From Clostridia bacterium (lineage in GTDB: Bacteria; Bacillota; Clostridia; Oscillospirales; CAG-272): a stretch of 32,819 nucleotides of DNA. The position numbers and the translations under genes are program-made. Under the pieces are notes generated by a model, which was not told the origin of the DNA, did no database searches, and saw nothing but the letters and a program-made list of their open reading frames with translations. The stretch is from assembly GCA_017461055.1 (NCBI GenBank), contig JAFTZI010000015.1:1-32819 (forward strand). The letters are read 5' to 3'. Within the stretch, counting starts at the first letter, position 1; every line of letters starts with the position of its first letter. Positions 14,587 through 22,496 of the stretch are shown here, one piece after another.

Positions 14587-15438
14587 TTATTTATTCTCTG
14601 CTTTTTCCTTAAGAGCTGCCTCTTCTAAAGCCTTTTTACGTGCTGCTTCATCACTTTGCTTTTTTATTTCCTTACAATATGCCGCATATTCATCGCAAAT
14701 CTGATTAACCTCACCGTAGCCTTTAACCTGTGAGTTTTCAATCCACAATGCCTTTTGACAAAGCTTTCTTATCTGGTCCATATTGTGAGAAACGATAACA
14801 AAGGAAACTCCCTTTGCACGCAGCTCATTTATTTTGTCTGAGCATTTACGTCTGAAGTTTTCATCGCCTACCGAAAGAATTTCATCAACCAAAAGGATAG
14901 ATGGCTCAACATCAATAGCTATTGCAAAGCCAAGACGCGCTACCATACCCGATGAGTAGTTCTTAAGCGGTGTATTCATATGGTCGCCAAGCTCGGAAAA
15001 ATCTACAATTTTCTGATATTTTTTGTGAAGCTCCTTCTTGGAATAACCAAGAATTGCTCCGTTTAAATATACGTTTTCCTTGCCTGTAGCCTCGTAATCA
15101 AAGCCTGCGCCGAGATTTAACAGCGGTGCAATTACGCCGCGTGTTCTTACAGAGCCCTCGGTTGGCTCATAAATATTGGAAATAATTTTCAGTAGTGTGC
15201 TCTTACCTGCGCCGTTATGACCGATAAGACCGATTGACTCACCCTTTTTAAGCTCAAAGCTGACGTTTTCAAGAACTCTTTCGGTCTTGCGTTCAAGCTT
15301 GCCCTTAACGAGTCTTACAAAAAACTCCTTAAGATTGTCAACCTTTTCATTAAGGCGATAAAAGTCCATACTGACATTTTCTACCTCAATGACGTTTTCA
15401 CTATTTTTCATTATATGCTTTTTATGACTCTTAAACAT
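14587..15438 (-). CDS. Polysaccharide/teichoic acid ABC exporter ATPase (Wzt/TagH-like)
   Basis: This 283-residue ATPase energises export of a lipid-linked glycan with the permease encoded just upstream. It shows Walker A GHNGAGKST (about 73-81), a degenerate ABC signature YSSGMVARLGFAIA typical of Wzt/TagH, Walker B ILLVDEILSVGD and the H-loop IVSHNMD. The extended N-terminus (NVSMDFYRLNEKVDNLKEFFV) is characteristic of this exporter class. The C-terminus is short, Ala/Lys/Glu-rich, with no carbohydrate-binding Wzt domain. I chose ATG 15438, with GGTGA at six bases, over a TTG six bases upstream that would leave no spacing. It lies 17 bases after the permease gene. Confidence 0.92.
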   Translation of the reverse strand: MFKSHKKHIMKNSENVIEVENVSMDFYRLNEKVDNLKEFFVRLVKGKLERKTERVLENVSFELKKGESIGLIGHNGAGKSTLLKIISNIYEPTEGSVRTRGVIAPLLNLGAGFDYEATGKENVYLNGAILGYSKKELHKKYQKIVDFSELGDHMNTPLKNYSSGMVARLGFAIAIDVEPSILLVDEILSVGDENFRRKCSDKINELRAKGVSFVIVSHNMDQIRKLCQKALWIENSQVKGYGEVNQICDEYAAYCKEIKKQSDEAARKKALEEAALKEKAENK

Positions 15439-15455
15439 TATCAATCACCGTAAAA

Positions 15456-16418
15456 TTATATGTTGTAAATGAACTTGCGCTTTGTACCCATAAATATTGT
15501 GGCTCCTATGAGCAAAGTTGCTAAGCCTATTAAGTAAAGGGTAGCTGTTTCACCAAAGCCGGGCAACGACGCAGCCTCTATCATACTTGCAGATACTACC
15601 TCATTTGCAGCCTCCATGCTTTCAATTGCGGCTGCGTGAGCAGAGCATCTGTAAACAACATCTCTGAAATACTCTACATAATAATACATTGGATTCAGTC
15701 TTATGACTGTTTTCATCATAGCTCCGGCAGCTCCGCCGCCATCAAACATATTGATTGTGTAGAAAATTGGTGTTAAATACATCCAAAGGGTTAAAAATAC
15801 ATTATAAAAATGATTTATGTCTCTGAAGAATGTATACATAGCTGACAAAAGGAGTGATAAGCCGTAGCAGAACAAAAACAGAGCCGGCAAGCCGATAAAC
15901 ACTAAGAAAATGTTCAAGCTGAACACCGCTTGTCCCTGTATCCACACAACCAGCATAACACCCAAAAGCGCAATAAATGAAAATCCAAAATTAACAACTG
16001 CACTTAAGGAATATGACAGCGGGAACACATTGTAGGACATTTTGTTTTTTGTAAGCAAGCCGCGGTTTTGAACAATTGAGGGCAGCGACTGAACGGTTGC
16101 ATTCCTCATCATACCGAAAACTATGTTACCGCAAAGAAGGTGCAAGGGGTATGTTGCCTGCTCAACAGGTGTTGTACCGCGACCGGCAAACATACTGCTG
16201 AAAACAAGGTACATAACAAGCATATTAAGAAGCGGATTAAGTATTGTCCAAAAAACACCGATTACGGAGTTTCTATACTGAACCTTAATGCTTCTTAAAA
16301 CAAGCTGCTTAACAATATTGACATTTTTAACAAGTTCTTTTTTTTGGAAATCAAGCCATTCCTTAAATTCAGCTTTTCTCTCAGCCTTGAGAGTAGCTTT
16401 ATCCATGTTACTATTCAT
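15456..16418 (-). CDS. Polysaccharide/teichoic acid ABC exporter permease (Wzm/TagG-like)
   Basis: This 320-residue ABC-2-type permease is the channel half of the glycan exporter. The N-terminus KNVNIVKQLVLRSIKVQYRNSVIGVFW is the ABC-2 amphipathic entry helix followed by the first membrane span. Further spans lie near residues 60-80, 135-160, 170-195, 205-225 and 290-310, with SLLLSAMYTFFRDINHFYNVFL typical of Wzm/TagG. About 45 residues between the last two spans form an Ala/Glu-rich loop longer than usual. The start is ATG 16418. It is the first gene of the operon, behind a ~110-base 5' leader and a strong promoter. Confidence 0.92.
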   Translation of the reverse strand: MNSNMDKATLKAERKAEFKEWLDFQKKELVKNVNIVKQLVLRSIKVQYRNSVIGVFWTILNPLLNMLVMYLVFSSMFAGRGTTPVEQATYPLHLLCGNIVFGMMRNATVQSLPSIVQNRGLLTKNKMSYNVFPLSYSLSAVVNFGFSFIALLGVMLVVWIQGQAVFSLNIFLVFIGLPALFLFCYGLSLLLSAMYTFFRDINHFYNVFLTLWMYLTPIFYTINMFDGGGAAGAMMKTVIRLNPMYYYVEYFRDVVYRCSAHAAAIESMEAANEVVSASMIEAASLPGFGETATLYLIGLATLLIGATIFMGTKRKFIYNI

Positions 16419-16531
16419 AAAATCTTCCTATTCTTATATGCATCTCTTATATGCATCCTATACGCAAACCATAACAAGTAACTGTAAATTTGAATAACAA
16501 AGGGTCAACAAAACTCTATTGCAGACACTTA

Positions 16532-16560
16532 ATTATAGCATATAATAATATGTTTGTCAA
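16532..16560 (-). promoter_or_regulatory. Promoter of the polysaccharide operon
   Basis: Perfect TTGACA, 17 bases and perfect TATAAT on the minus strand. The transcript would have a leader of ~110 bases before the Wzm-like gene. The leader contains a direct repeat, GATGCATATAAGA, twice at 16433-16457. No riboswitch is recognised in it. Confidence 0.8.
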
Positions 16561-16617
16561 GTCGTGTGGATTTTTGCAAAAATTTGCTATGTCAAACGGT
16601 TATTTTGTCAAAAAATG

Positions 16618-17889
16618 TTAAGATTTTTCAATCTCGCCATAAATGTAGGAATAAAGATATAAAGAGCCTGTGCAAAGAACCGCTTTGCCGCTTTCCTTGG
16701 CTCTTTTTAGGGCGTTAATTACACCTGCTTCTATGCTGTCGTAGGAAAACGACGGTATTCCTTGATTTAAAAATTCTTGCTTGTAGTCCTGTGCTGACAA
16801 TGCACGCGGATTAATTGGTGTTATACAGTGAGTCTCGCAGGCAATCTCACCCAGTCTTTTTCCTATATATGAGTAGTCCTTATCGGCTAAAACTCCTGTT
16901 AACACAATAAGCTTTTCCTTGCCGAAATAGTTTTTTACACTTTTAACGCACAAATCCACTCCCTCGGGATTGTGTCCGCCGTCAAAGATAACAAGCGGGT
17001 CACTTGATAGCTTTTCAAACCTTGCAAGCCAAGTGGCATTTTCCAAGCCATCATATATGCTTTCATTGTCGATTGAAATGCCAAGTTCTTTAAGGATTTT
17101 TATAGCTGTCAGGACATTTACGGCATTTATTACTTGATATTCTCCAAGGAGCTTGATTTTTATGTCTTTAAGCTCTTCAAAATCAAAAAAAGTGCCATCC
17201 AGTGTAGATAATTTCACATCAACGCCGCTTCTGTCAACCGAATAAAGCGGCGCGCATTTTTCTTCCGATACTGATTTAATCACGCTGTATGCCTCGTCGC
17301 TATTACCGCACCAAAGGCAAGGTACACCGTTTTTTATTATGCCTGCCTTTTCTCGTGCTATTTCACCGATTGTGTTTCCTAAAATTGAGGTATGGTCAAG
17401 AGAAATGCCTGTGATAACCGATAAAACCGATGTGCTTATTACATTTGTGGAGTCAAGCCTTCCGCCCAAGCCACATTCCAAAACGACATAATCACACTTA
17501 TTTCTGCTAAAATATTCAAGGGCGATTGCTGTCACAAGCTCAAATTCTGTGGGCTTGTCCTTCATTTTATCGGCTATCGGCTTTATTTTTTCGGTAATTT
17601 CGCAAAGCTCACCGTCGCTTATCATTTCACCGTTTATTTGCATTCTTTCATTAAAGCATTTTATATACGGTGATGTATATAAGCCTACCTTGTAGCCTTG
17701 GGAGATAAGCACGCTTGAAAGCATTGAACAAAAGGAGCCTTTACCGTTTGTGCCTGCCACGTGGATGAATTTCAGGCTGTTTTGCGGATTTCCAAGGTAG
17801 GCGCACAGCTCCCTTGTTCTTTCAAGTCCCGGCTTGCAAAAGGTCCAATTAACCGAATGAATATATTCAAGTGCTTCTTTTATGTTCAT
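16618..17889 (-). CDS. folC: Folylpolyglutamate synthase / dihydrofolate synthase
   Basis: A Mur-ligase-fold enzyme that adds glutamate to dihydropteroate or folates, retaining them in the cell. The 423-residue product has the P-loop VAGTNGKGSFCSML (about 43-56), the CDYVVLECGLGGRLDSTNV motif, SLDHTSILGNTIGEIAREKAGIIK with its metal- and folate-binding residues, and the C-terminal FDGGHNPEG. Length is standard. ATG 17889 follows CAGG and lies only five bases after the folate transporter gene, so both sit under the THF riboswitch. Whether it also has dihydrofolate synthase activity is not evident. Confidence 0.94.
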   Translation of the reverse strand: MNIKEALEYIHSVNWTFCKPGLERTRELCAYLGNPQNSLKFIHVAGTNGKGSFCSMLSSVLISQGYKVGLYTSPYIKCFNERMQINGEMISDGELCEITEKIKPIADKMKDKPTEFELVTAIALEYFSRNKCDYVVLECGLGGRLDSTNVISTSVLSVITGISLDHTSILGNTIGEIAREKAGIIKNGVPCLWCGNSDEAYSVIKSVSEEKCAPLYSVDRSGVDVKLSTLDGTFFDFEELKDIKIKLLGEYQVINAVNVLTAIKILKELGISIDNESIYDGLENATWLARFEKLSSDPLVIFDGGHNPEGVDLCVKSVKNYFGKEKLIVLTGVLADKDYSYIGKRLGEIACETHCITPINPRALSAQDYKQEFLNQGIPSFSYDSIEAGVINALKRAKESGKAVLCTGSLYLYSYIYGEIEKS

Positions 17890-17894
17890 ATTAT

Positions 17895-18416
17895 TTACCT
17901 GTATCCTACGATTTTTGCAAAGCTTTTTCTATTTAAAAGCAAGCATATTATTGCTATTTCAACGGGCGCTATTATGAGATATAGCGGTATACGCATTAAG
18001 GTGAGCCATTGATAAAATTGGAACAAGCCGATTGGCTTAATTATCATAGACCCAACTATGTGGGCAAGGGCGCCTGATACTATTATTTGCGTATTTCCCT
18101 TTTTCTTTATTACGTATTTTGAAATAATTCCCGAAACAACGCCTACCATTGTAGCACCAAGAGTAACTATCAGATTTGGCGGGTATGTCTGCGGGGACAA
18201 AAAGTAGCTTATCATATCAGAGGCTAAGCCTACAATGCCGCCTGCTATGGGGCCGAATATAATACCTGTCATAATGATTGGCAGATTTTCAAAGGTAATT
18301 CTGTAAAGTCCGAAGCCGAAATTTAAAAAGGTTTTACAAAAATACCCAATGACAACGCTTATGGCAATCATCATAGCTGTTGTCGTAATTTGCTTGATTT
18401 TTTCTTTTTTTTGCAT
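17895..18416 (-). CDS. folT: Folate ECF transporter substrate-binding (S) component
   Basis: A small integral membrane protein of 173 residues that captures folate and works with a shared ECF module (EcfA, EcfA', EcfT) not encoded here. Five or six hydrophobic helices are visible. ITTTAMMIAISVVIGYF at the N-terminus and RITFENLPIIMTGIIFGPIAGGIVGLASD are typical of FolT. I chose ATG 18416, preceded by GAGGAGGTG, over an in-frame upstream start lying inside the riboswitch. Folate specificity rests on the adjacent folC and the upstream THF aptamer. Confidence 0.92.
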   Translation of the reverse strand: MQKKEKIKQITTTAMMIAISVVIGYFCKTFLNFGFGLYRITFENLPIIMTGIIFGPIAGGIVGLASDMISYFLSPQTYPPNLIVTLGATMVGVVSGIISKYVIKKKGNTQIIVSGALAHIVGSMIIKPIGLFQFYQWLTLMRIPLYLIIAPVEIAIICLLLNRKSFAKIVGYR

Positions 18417-18471
18417 AAAAAAACACCTCCTCAAATGAAATACAGATTTTGCACCATTTGTGGAGATGAGT

Positions 18472-18572
18472 CCAGCGGGATGCAATGTATGTACCGCAAT
18501 TCAAGGTGAATTTTCGTTAAAGAGGCAACTCCCCGTCCTCTAAACACTTAACGCACATACATTTACTCTGTA
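18472..18572 (-). promoter_or_regulatory. THF-I (tetrahydrofolate) riboswitch
   Basis: The minus-strand leader of folT matches the THF-I aptamer. GAGTA is followed by AATGTATGT, which pairs exactly with ACATACATT; then come GCGTTAAGTG, a hairpin AGAGG/CCTCT, a second hairpin AATTC/GAATT, GCGGT and TTGCATCCCGCT. Downstream, CATCTCC could pair with the GGAGG of the folT ribosome site, suggesting control of translation. The assignment rests on conserved core sequence and consistent pairing; the switching mechanism is inferred. Confidence 0.9.
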
Positions 18573-18587
18573 AAATCCATTGAATAA

Positions 18588-18616
18588 ATAATATCACAGT
18601 AATACTCATTTTTCAA
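18588..18616 (-). promoter_or_regulatory. Promoter of the folT-folC transcript
   Basis: TTGAAA, 17 bases and TATTAT on the minus strand, with the predicted start about 10 bases before the THF aptamer. Confidence 0.65.
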
Positions 18617-18680
18617 TACCCTTTACAAGTATTTTTTTGTTGTATCTTAAAAAAATTAACATTTTATTTGATTATAGTTA

Positions 18681-18709
18681 TTGACAATTTTTATCTTTGG
18701 CATTATAAT
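18681..18709 (+). promoter_or_regulatory. Promoter of the predicted metal-handling operon
   Basis: Perfect TTGACA, exactly 17 bases and perfect TATAAT. Such a strong core promoter is usually held in check by a repressor, consistent with the palindrome at the transcript start. Confidence 0.85.
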
Positions 18710-18720
18710 ATAGCTGTAAT

Positions 18721-18737
18721 TTGAGAATGTTTCTCAA
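18721..18737 (+). promoter_or_regulatory. Fur/Zur-family-like operator
   Basis: TTGAGAA, three bases and TTCTCAA form a perfect 7-bp inverted repeat beginning about five bases after the predicted transcription start. It closely resembles the 7-1-7 Fur-type box TGAGAATnATTCTCA, differing at one central position. Metal-dependent repression of the downstream metal transporter operon is an inference; the regulator is not in the window. Confidence 0.6.
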
Positions 18738-18768
18738 TTTGAGTATGAATTTGAAAAGGAGAAAATTA

Positions 18769-19617
18769 ATGCACGAGCTTTGGCATCCATTTTATCACGC
18801 TTGCATTGATACATTAAAGGCTATTCCCTTTTTGTTTTTAGCCTACCTGCTAATGGAATTTATTGAGCATAGGGCATCATCAAAAATGGAAAAGGCTCTT
18901 TCTAAAATAGGGAACGGAGGACCGCTTGTCGGCTCGCTGCTTGGTTGTATTCCGCAATGCGGCTTTTCCGCTACTGCCTCCAATTTATATACTGCGGGAT
19001 TAGTTACCGAGGGCACGCTTATTGCGGTATTTTTAGCTACAAGCGATGAGGCTATTCCAATTCTTATCTCTAACCCCTCCTCATATGATTCTATTTGGAA
19101 AATAATTATTGCTAAAATAGTTATCGGTGTGGTTATGGGCTTCGGTATAGATATTGCTCTTAAGCTTTTGAAAATTAAAAAGGTTAAGGTGGATATGTGT
19201 AAGGACTGTGGCTGTGAGGAAGAGGAAGGTATTTGGAAGCCTACGCTTATTCACACCTTAAAAACTACCTTATTTATATTTATCGTAAATATTGTTATCG
19301 GCTATGCTATTCACTTATTGGGCGAGGACAGGCTCAGTGAAATTTTGTTAAGTGGGCATTATGCTCAACCGTTTATTACTGCTCTTTTCGGCTTAATACC
19401 CAACTGCGCTATTTCCTCAGCTATTACTACTCTTTATATTAACGGCTCTCTTTCCTTTGGAGCTACAATTGCAGGACTGTGCTCCGGTGCGGGCGTGGGA
19501 ATTGCTGTTTTGCTAAAGGCAAATCCAATTAAAAAGGAAAACTTACGTATAATCATTACTATGTATCTATCTTCCTCATTAATCGGATTTTTACTGATGA
19601 TTTTAAATATTAATTAG
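18769..19617 (+). CDS. ArsP_2-like putative heavy-metal exporter / manganese-type permease
   Basis: This 282-residue polytopic membrane protein has about eight to ten hydrophobic helices in two related halves. Each half carries a Pro-Cys motif: GCIPQCGFSAT (C60, C64) and GLIPNCAISSAI (C213), each followed by LY..G. This fits the ArsP_2 (formerly DUF2899) putative heavy-metal exporter family. The central cytosolic loop has a CxxCxC cluster (C144, C147, C149) followed by a Glu run, a plausible metal-binding site. ATG 18769 with AAAGGAG was chosen over an upstream TTG inside the operator. It is the first gene of a four-gene operon. The metal transported is unknown. Confidence 0.8.
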   Translation: MHELWHPFYHACIDTLKAIPFLFLAYLLMEFIEHRASSKMEKALSKIGNGGPLVGSLLGCIPQCGFSATASNLYTAGLVTEGTLIAVFLATSDEAIPILISNPSSYDSIWKIIIAKIVIGVVMGFGIDIALKLLKIKKVKVDMCKDCGCEEEEGIWKPTLIHTLKTTLFIFIVNIVIGYAIHLLGEDRLSEILLSGHYAQPFITALFGLIPNCAISSAITTLYINGSLSFGATIAGLCSGAGVGIAVLLKANPIKKENLRIIITMYLSSSLIGFLLMILNIN

Positions 19618-19626
19618 GAGGTTAAT

Positions 19627-20268
19627 ATGATTTGTATTAAAGGTGTTTCAAAGAAATTCAAGAACGAAACTGCCATTGATTATACGGATATGACCTTTGA
19701 AGGCGGTAAGTCCTATATTCTTCTCGGTGCTTCGGGCTGCGGTAAGTCTACACTTCTTAATATGATTGCAGGTATTCTTTCTCCTGAAAAGGGAGAGATT
19801 ACTGTTGACGGTGTTGATATAACAAAAATTACACAGAAGGAAAGGGACCTTATGCGTATTAAACGCATAGGCTACATATTTCAGGATTTTAAGCTGATTA
19901 CGGAAATGACCGTTATTGACAATATTAACATTCTTCGCCTTGAGGGAGTTGACACATCGAGGGCTGACGAGGTTTTAAAATCCCTTGATATTCTTGACAA
20001 AAAGAATAAAAGGGTTAAAAATCTTTCCGGCGGGGAGAGGCAAAGAGTTGCTATTGCAAGGGCAATTGTTAAATCTCCCGACATTATTTTGGCAGACGAG
20101 CCTACGGGAAATCTTAATTTTGCAATCGGCGAAGCTGTTATTAAGCAGCTTACAGAGGTTGCTAAGGGTAAAACCTTAATTGCTGTAACCCACGATGACA
20201 GGCTTTGCAAGTACTTCGATTATGTAATTGATATGAATGAAATGACAGGGGGTAGATACGATGCTTAA
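19627..20268 (+). CDS. ABC transporter ATPase, LolD/MacB class
   Basis: This 213-residue ATPase has Walker A GASGCGKST (about 34-42), Q-loop GYIFQDFKLI, signature LSGGERQRVAIARAI, Walker B IILADEPTGNL and an H-loop at AVTHDD. The LolD/MacB class works with FtsX-like permeases as mechanotransmission machines or lipoprotein/peptide extractors rather than conventional importers. The ATG follows AGGAGG, nine bases after the permease-like first gene. Its end overlaps the next gene by eight bases, coupling it to its own permease. Confidence 0.92.
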   Translation: MICIKGVSKKFKNETAIDYTDMTFEGGKSYILLGASGCGKSTLLNMIAGILSPEKGEITVDGVDITKITQKERDLMRIKRIGYIFQDFKLITEMTVIDNINILRLEGVDTSRADEVLKSLDILDKKNKRVKNLSGGERQRVAIARAIVKSPDIILADEPTGNLNFAIGEAVIKQLTEVAKGKTLIAVTHDDRLCKYFDYVIDMNEMTGGRYDA

Positions 20269-21454
20269 ATTTGCCCTTAAAAATATGGGAATTAAAAAGG
20301 TTCAGATTATTCTCATTGTTATTTCAATTGTTATTTCGGCTGGTGTTGGCGTTCTTGCGTTTAATGTTTCAAGTCAGGTAAGTGACGGTATTGAGAGTAA
20401 TGCAGGCTATTACTCATTAATAATAGGTCCTGCGGGCAGCAAAACTCAGCTTGCTATGAACTCTATGTATTTTACGGATGAGCCGCTTGGCACTATTCCC
20501 TATTCTGTTGTTAATGAGCTTTTGGCTGATAACCGTGTTACCTCTGCTATTCCTTATGCTATGGCTGATAACTACAACGGCTCCCGTGTTATAGGAACTA
20601 CCTCAGCGTTTCTTAAAGAAAAGGCTTTGGGAAGCGGCAATATGATTGATGATAAAAGCACATGTCAGGCTGTTGTCGGCTCGTCTGTTGCTAAACAAAA
20701 CGGATTAAAGGTTGGAGATGTGATTTACACAAGCCACTCTGCAACCGAAGGCAGTGAGCATAACAAGGGCATTACAGTTGTGGGTATTTTAGAGGAAACC
20801 TTTTCAGTTTATGACAAGGTAGTATTTACTCAAATTCAGACCCTTTGGGAAATGCACGACCACGGCGGTGAGGAAAGCGAGCACGAGGACGAGCATATGC
20901 ACGGTACTGTTTGCGCTATTTTGGTAAACACGAAAAATCCAAGCTATGCTATGCAGTTAACAAATGAGTATGACGGTAAGGTTATGGAGCACGACTCCGA
21001 AAGCTTTACCTTACAAGCTGTGGAGCCTATGCAGATTGTACGCGATGTTTTGAGTGATGCTGACGACACAAAATATATTGTTTTTGTGCTTTGCGCTATT
21101 ATTCTTATAATGAACATAATTGTAATTTCGATTATTACTCTTTTGAATATGTATCACTCCGCTAAGGAAATTTCGCTTATGAGGTTAATTGGCATAAGCA
21201 TGAAGAAGATAAATCTTTTGTACATTATTCAAAACAGTATAATAGGACTTGTATCCACGGTAATTGCATTTATAGTTTCAAGGCTTTGCCTTGTGCTAAT
21301 GGGCGATTATGTTGCTTCTATGGGCGTTGTTCTCAACACGAGCAAGGTTTATTTGCCCGAAATACTTATTCTTGTAGGTATTTTCTTAATAAGTGTAATT
21401 CCAACGGTTATTTGCACCTTTGTAATGGCTAAGCGTGACAGCTTGGCGGAATAG
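20261..21454 (+). CDS. FtsX/MacB-like ABC permease with His-rich extracytoplasmic segment
   Basis: This 397-residue protein has one N-terminal helix (about 11-33), a large extracytoplasmic domain (about 35-270) and three C-terminal helices (about 272-300, 325-350, 365-390). That is the four-helix layout of MacB/FtsX permeases. Residues 199-214 are a dense His/Asp/Glu stretch (HDHGGEESEHEDEHMH), likely a metal-binding loop. It partners the overlapping upstream ATPase. From memory, related ATPase/permease pairs occur in zinc-responsive (Zur-regulated) loci of Pseudomonas. A role in metal loading or movement at the envelope is inferred. Confidence 0.87.
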   Translation: MLKFALKNMGIKKVQIILIVISIVISAGVGVLAFNVSSQVSDGIESNAGYYSLIIGPAGSKTQLAMNSMYFTDEPLGTIPYSVVNELLADNRVTSAIPYAMADNYNGSRVIGTTSAFLKEKALGSGNMIDDKSTCQAVVGSSVAKQNGLKVGDVIYTSHSATEGSEHNKGITVVGILEETFSVYDKVVFTQIQTLWEMHDHGGEESEHEDEHMHGTVCAILVNTKNPSYAMQLTNEYDGKVMEHDSESFTLQAVEPMQIVRDVLSDADDTKYIVFVLCAIILIMNIIVISIITLLNMYHSAKEISLMRLIGISMKKINLLYIIQNSIIGLVSTVIAFIVSRLCLVLMGDYVASMGVVLNTSKVYLPEILILVGIFLISVIPTVICTFVMAKRDSLAE

Positions 21455-21461
21455 GAGCGTT

Positions 21462-22403
21462 ATGAAGTTATTTATTAAGTTTATTTGTGTTTTAATGTGT
21501 GCTCTTACCTTAATTCCACTTGTTGCTTCCTGTGGAAACGGTGAATACACAAAGCTGAGCTTTAAATCCACACTCAGCTATGATTATTTAAAAACCCTTG
21601 ATGGCAAAAAGGTAACTATTAACGGTTATATTGCCACATCCTCTCCTGTTGACGGCTCATTTATTTTCTTAATGAATATGCCATATCAAAGCTGTCCCTT
21701 CTGTGTTCCTAACACAACGGAGCTTTCCAACACCGTTGAGGTTTACCCTAAGTCAGGAAAGAAGCTGAGCTACACTGCATCCGCTGTCAGTGTAAAGGGC
21801 ACGCTTATGGTTGCGCCATCGGTTGATAAGTTCTTTACTGACAGATACGGCTATCAGTTCAATTTTAAAATTGTTGATGCTGAATATGAGGTTTTAAGCA
21901 GTGAGGAAATGGGCGCTAACTTTGCTGTGTGGGAAAAATTCTCTCAATCGGGTGTGATTGACGAAATTTACAAAATGTATGATTACGTTGACTTTGTATG
22001 TAAGTGGAACGAATACTTTATGGACAACAGAACAGACAGCGACGGAAACTATGTTAAGGGCTTTTATTTTAATGCGGCTGATGCTAAGAGCTACATAAAT
22101 GAGGGTGCGCTTAAATATGCTACCGACCCCGAATATTTTAACAATCTTGTAAAAAAGGTTGAGGCAATTGATACGGCTGCCTTCAGTCAGCTTGTTGAAA
22201 ATATAAGACAGGCAGAGGCTCTTGCCACAAGGGCGCTTAACAAGCTGAACAACGGGGAATATTCCAAAGGTGAGCTACAATATATTGAAAAGTTTGACAT
22301 AACCGATTATATCTACACAATTAACGGTGGCGAGGAGCTAAAGTCAGAGCTTAATGAGATTTACAAGGGCTTTGAAAATTGGCTTGGTAGCTGGGAGCTA
22401 TAA
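21462..22403 (+). CDS. Lipoprotein of the metal operon (CPFC motif)
   Basis: This 313-residue predicted lipoprotein has a signal sequence ending LVASC, with the lipidated Cys at 24. The first half of the mature protein looks like a small beta-domain (KKVTINGYIATSSPVDGSFIFLM, then CPFC at 78-81 and VSVKGTL). This is reminiscent of DUF3299-type OB-fold proteins linked to zinc loci, though I cannot confirm that family. The second half is helical, with many Tyr, Asp and Glu. ATG 21462 has AGGAGC and lies seven bases after the permease stop; an earlier in-frame start would overlap that gene. CPFC could bind metal or be redox-active. Confidence 0.75.
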   Translation: MKLFIKFICVLMCALTLIPLVASCGNGEYTKLSFKSTLSYDYLKTLDGKKVTINGYIATSSPVDGSFIFLMNMPYQSCPFCVPNTTELSNTVEVYPKSGKKLSYTASAVSVKGTLMVAPSVDKFFTDRYGYQFNFKIVDAEYEVLSSEEMGANFAVWEKFSQSGVIDEIYKMYDYVDFVCKWNEYFMDNRTDSDGNYVKGFYFNAADAKSYINEGALKYATDPEYFNNLVKKVEAIDTAAFSQLVENIRQAEALATRALNKLNNGEYSKGELQYIEKFDITDYIYTINGGEELKSELNEIYKGFENWLGSWEL

Positions 22404-22411
22404 TTCAAAAA

Positions 22412-22443
22412 TAATCACCGAGGCATTACAGCCTCGGTGATTT
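22412..22443 (+). terminator. Terminator of the metal operon
   Basis: AATCACCGAGGC and its complement around a six-base loop, followed by a T-run, eight bases after the lipoprotein stop. Confidence 0.88.
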
Positions 22444-22455
22444 TTTAGATTAAAT

Positions 22456-22496
22456 AAAAGCTGTCCACATAGCTTTTGCTACATGGACAGTTTTTT
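22456..22496 (-). terminator. Terminator of the FAD oxidoreductase operon
   Basis: CTGTCCA-TGTAGC pairs with GCTAT-GTGGACAG (with G-U pairs). Read on the minus strand it follows the oxidoreductase stop directly and is followed by a T-rich tract. The T-run on the other side means it may work both ways. Confidence 0.75.
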
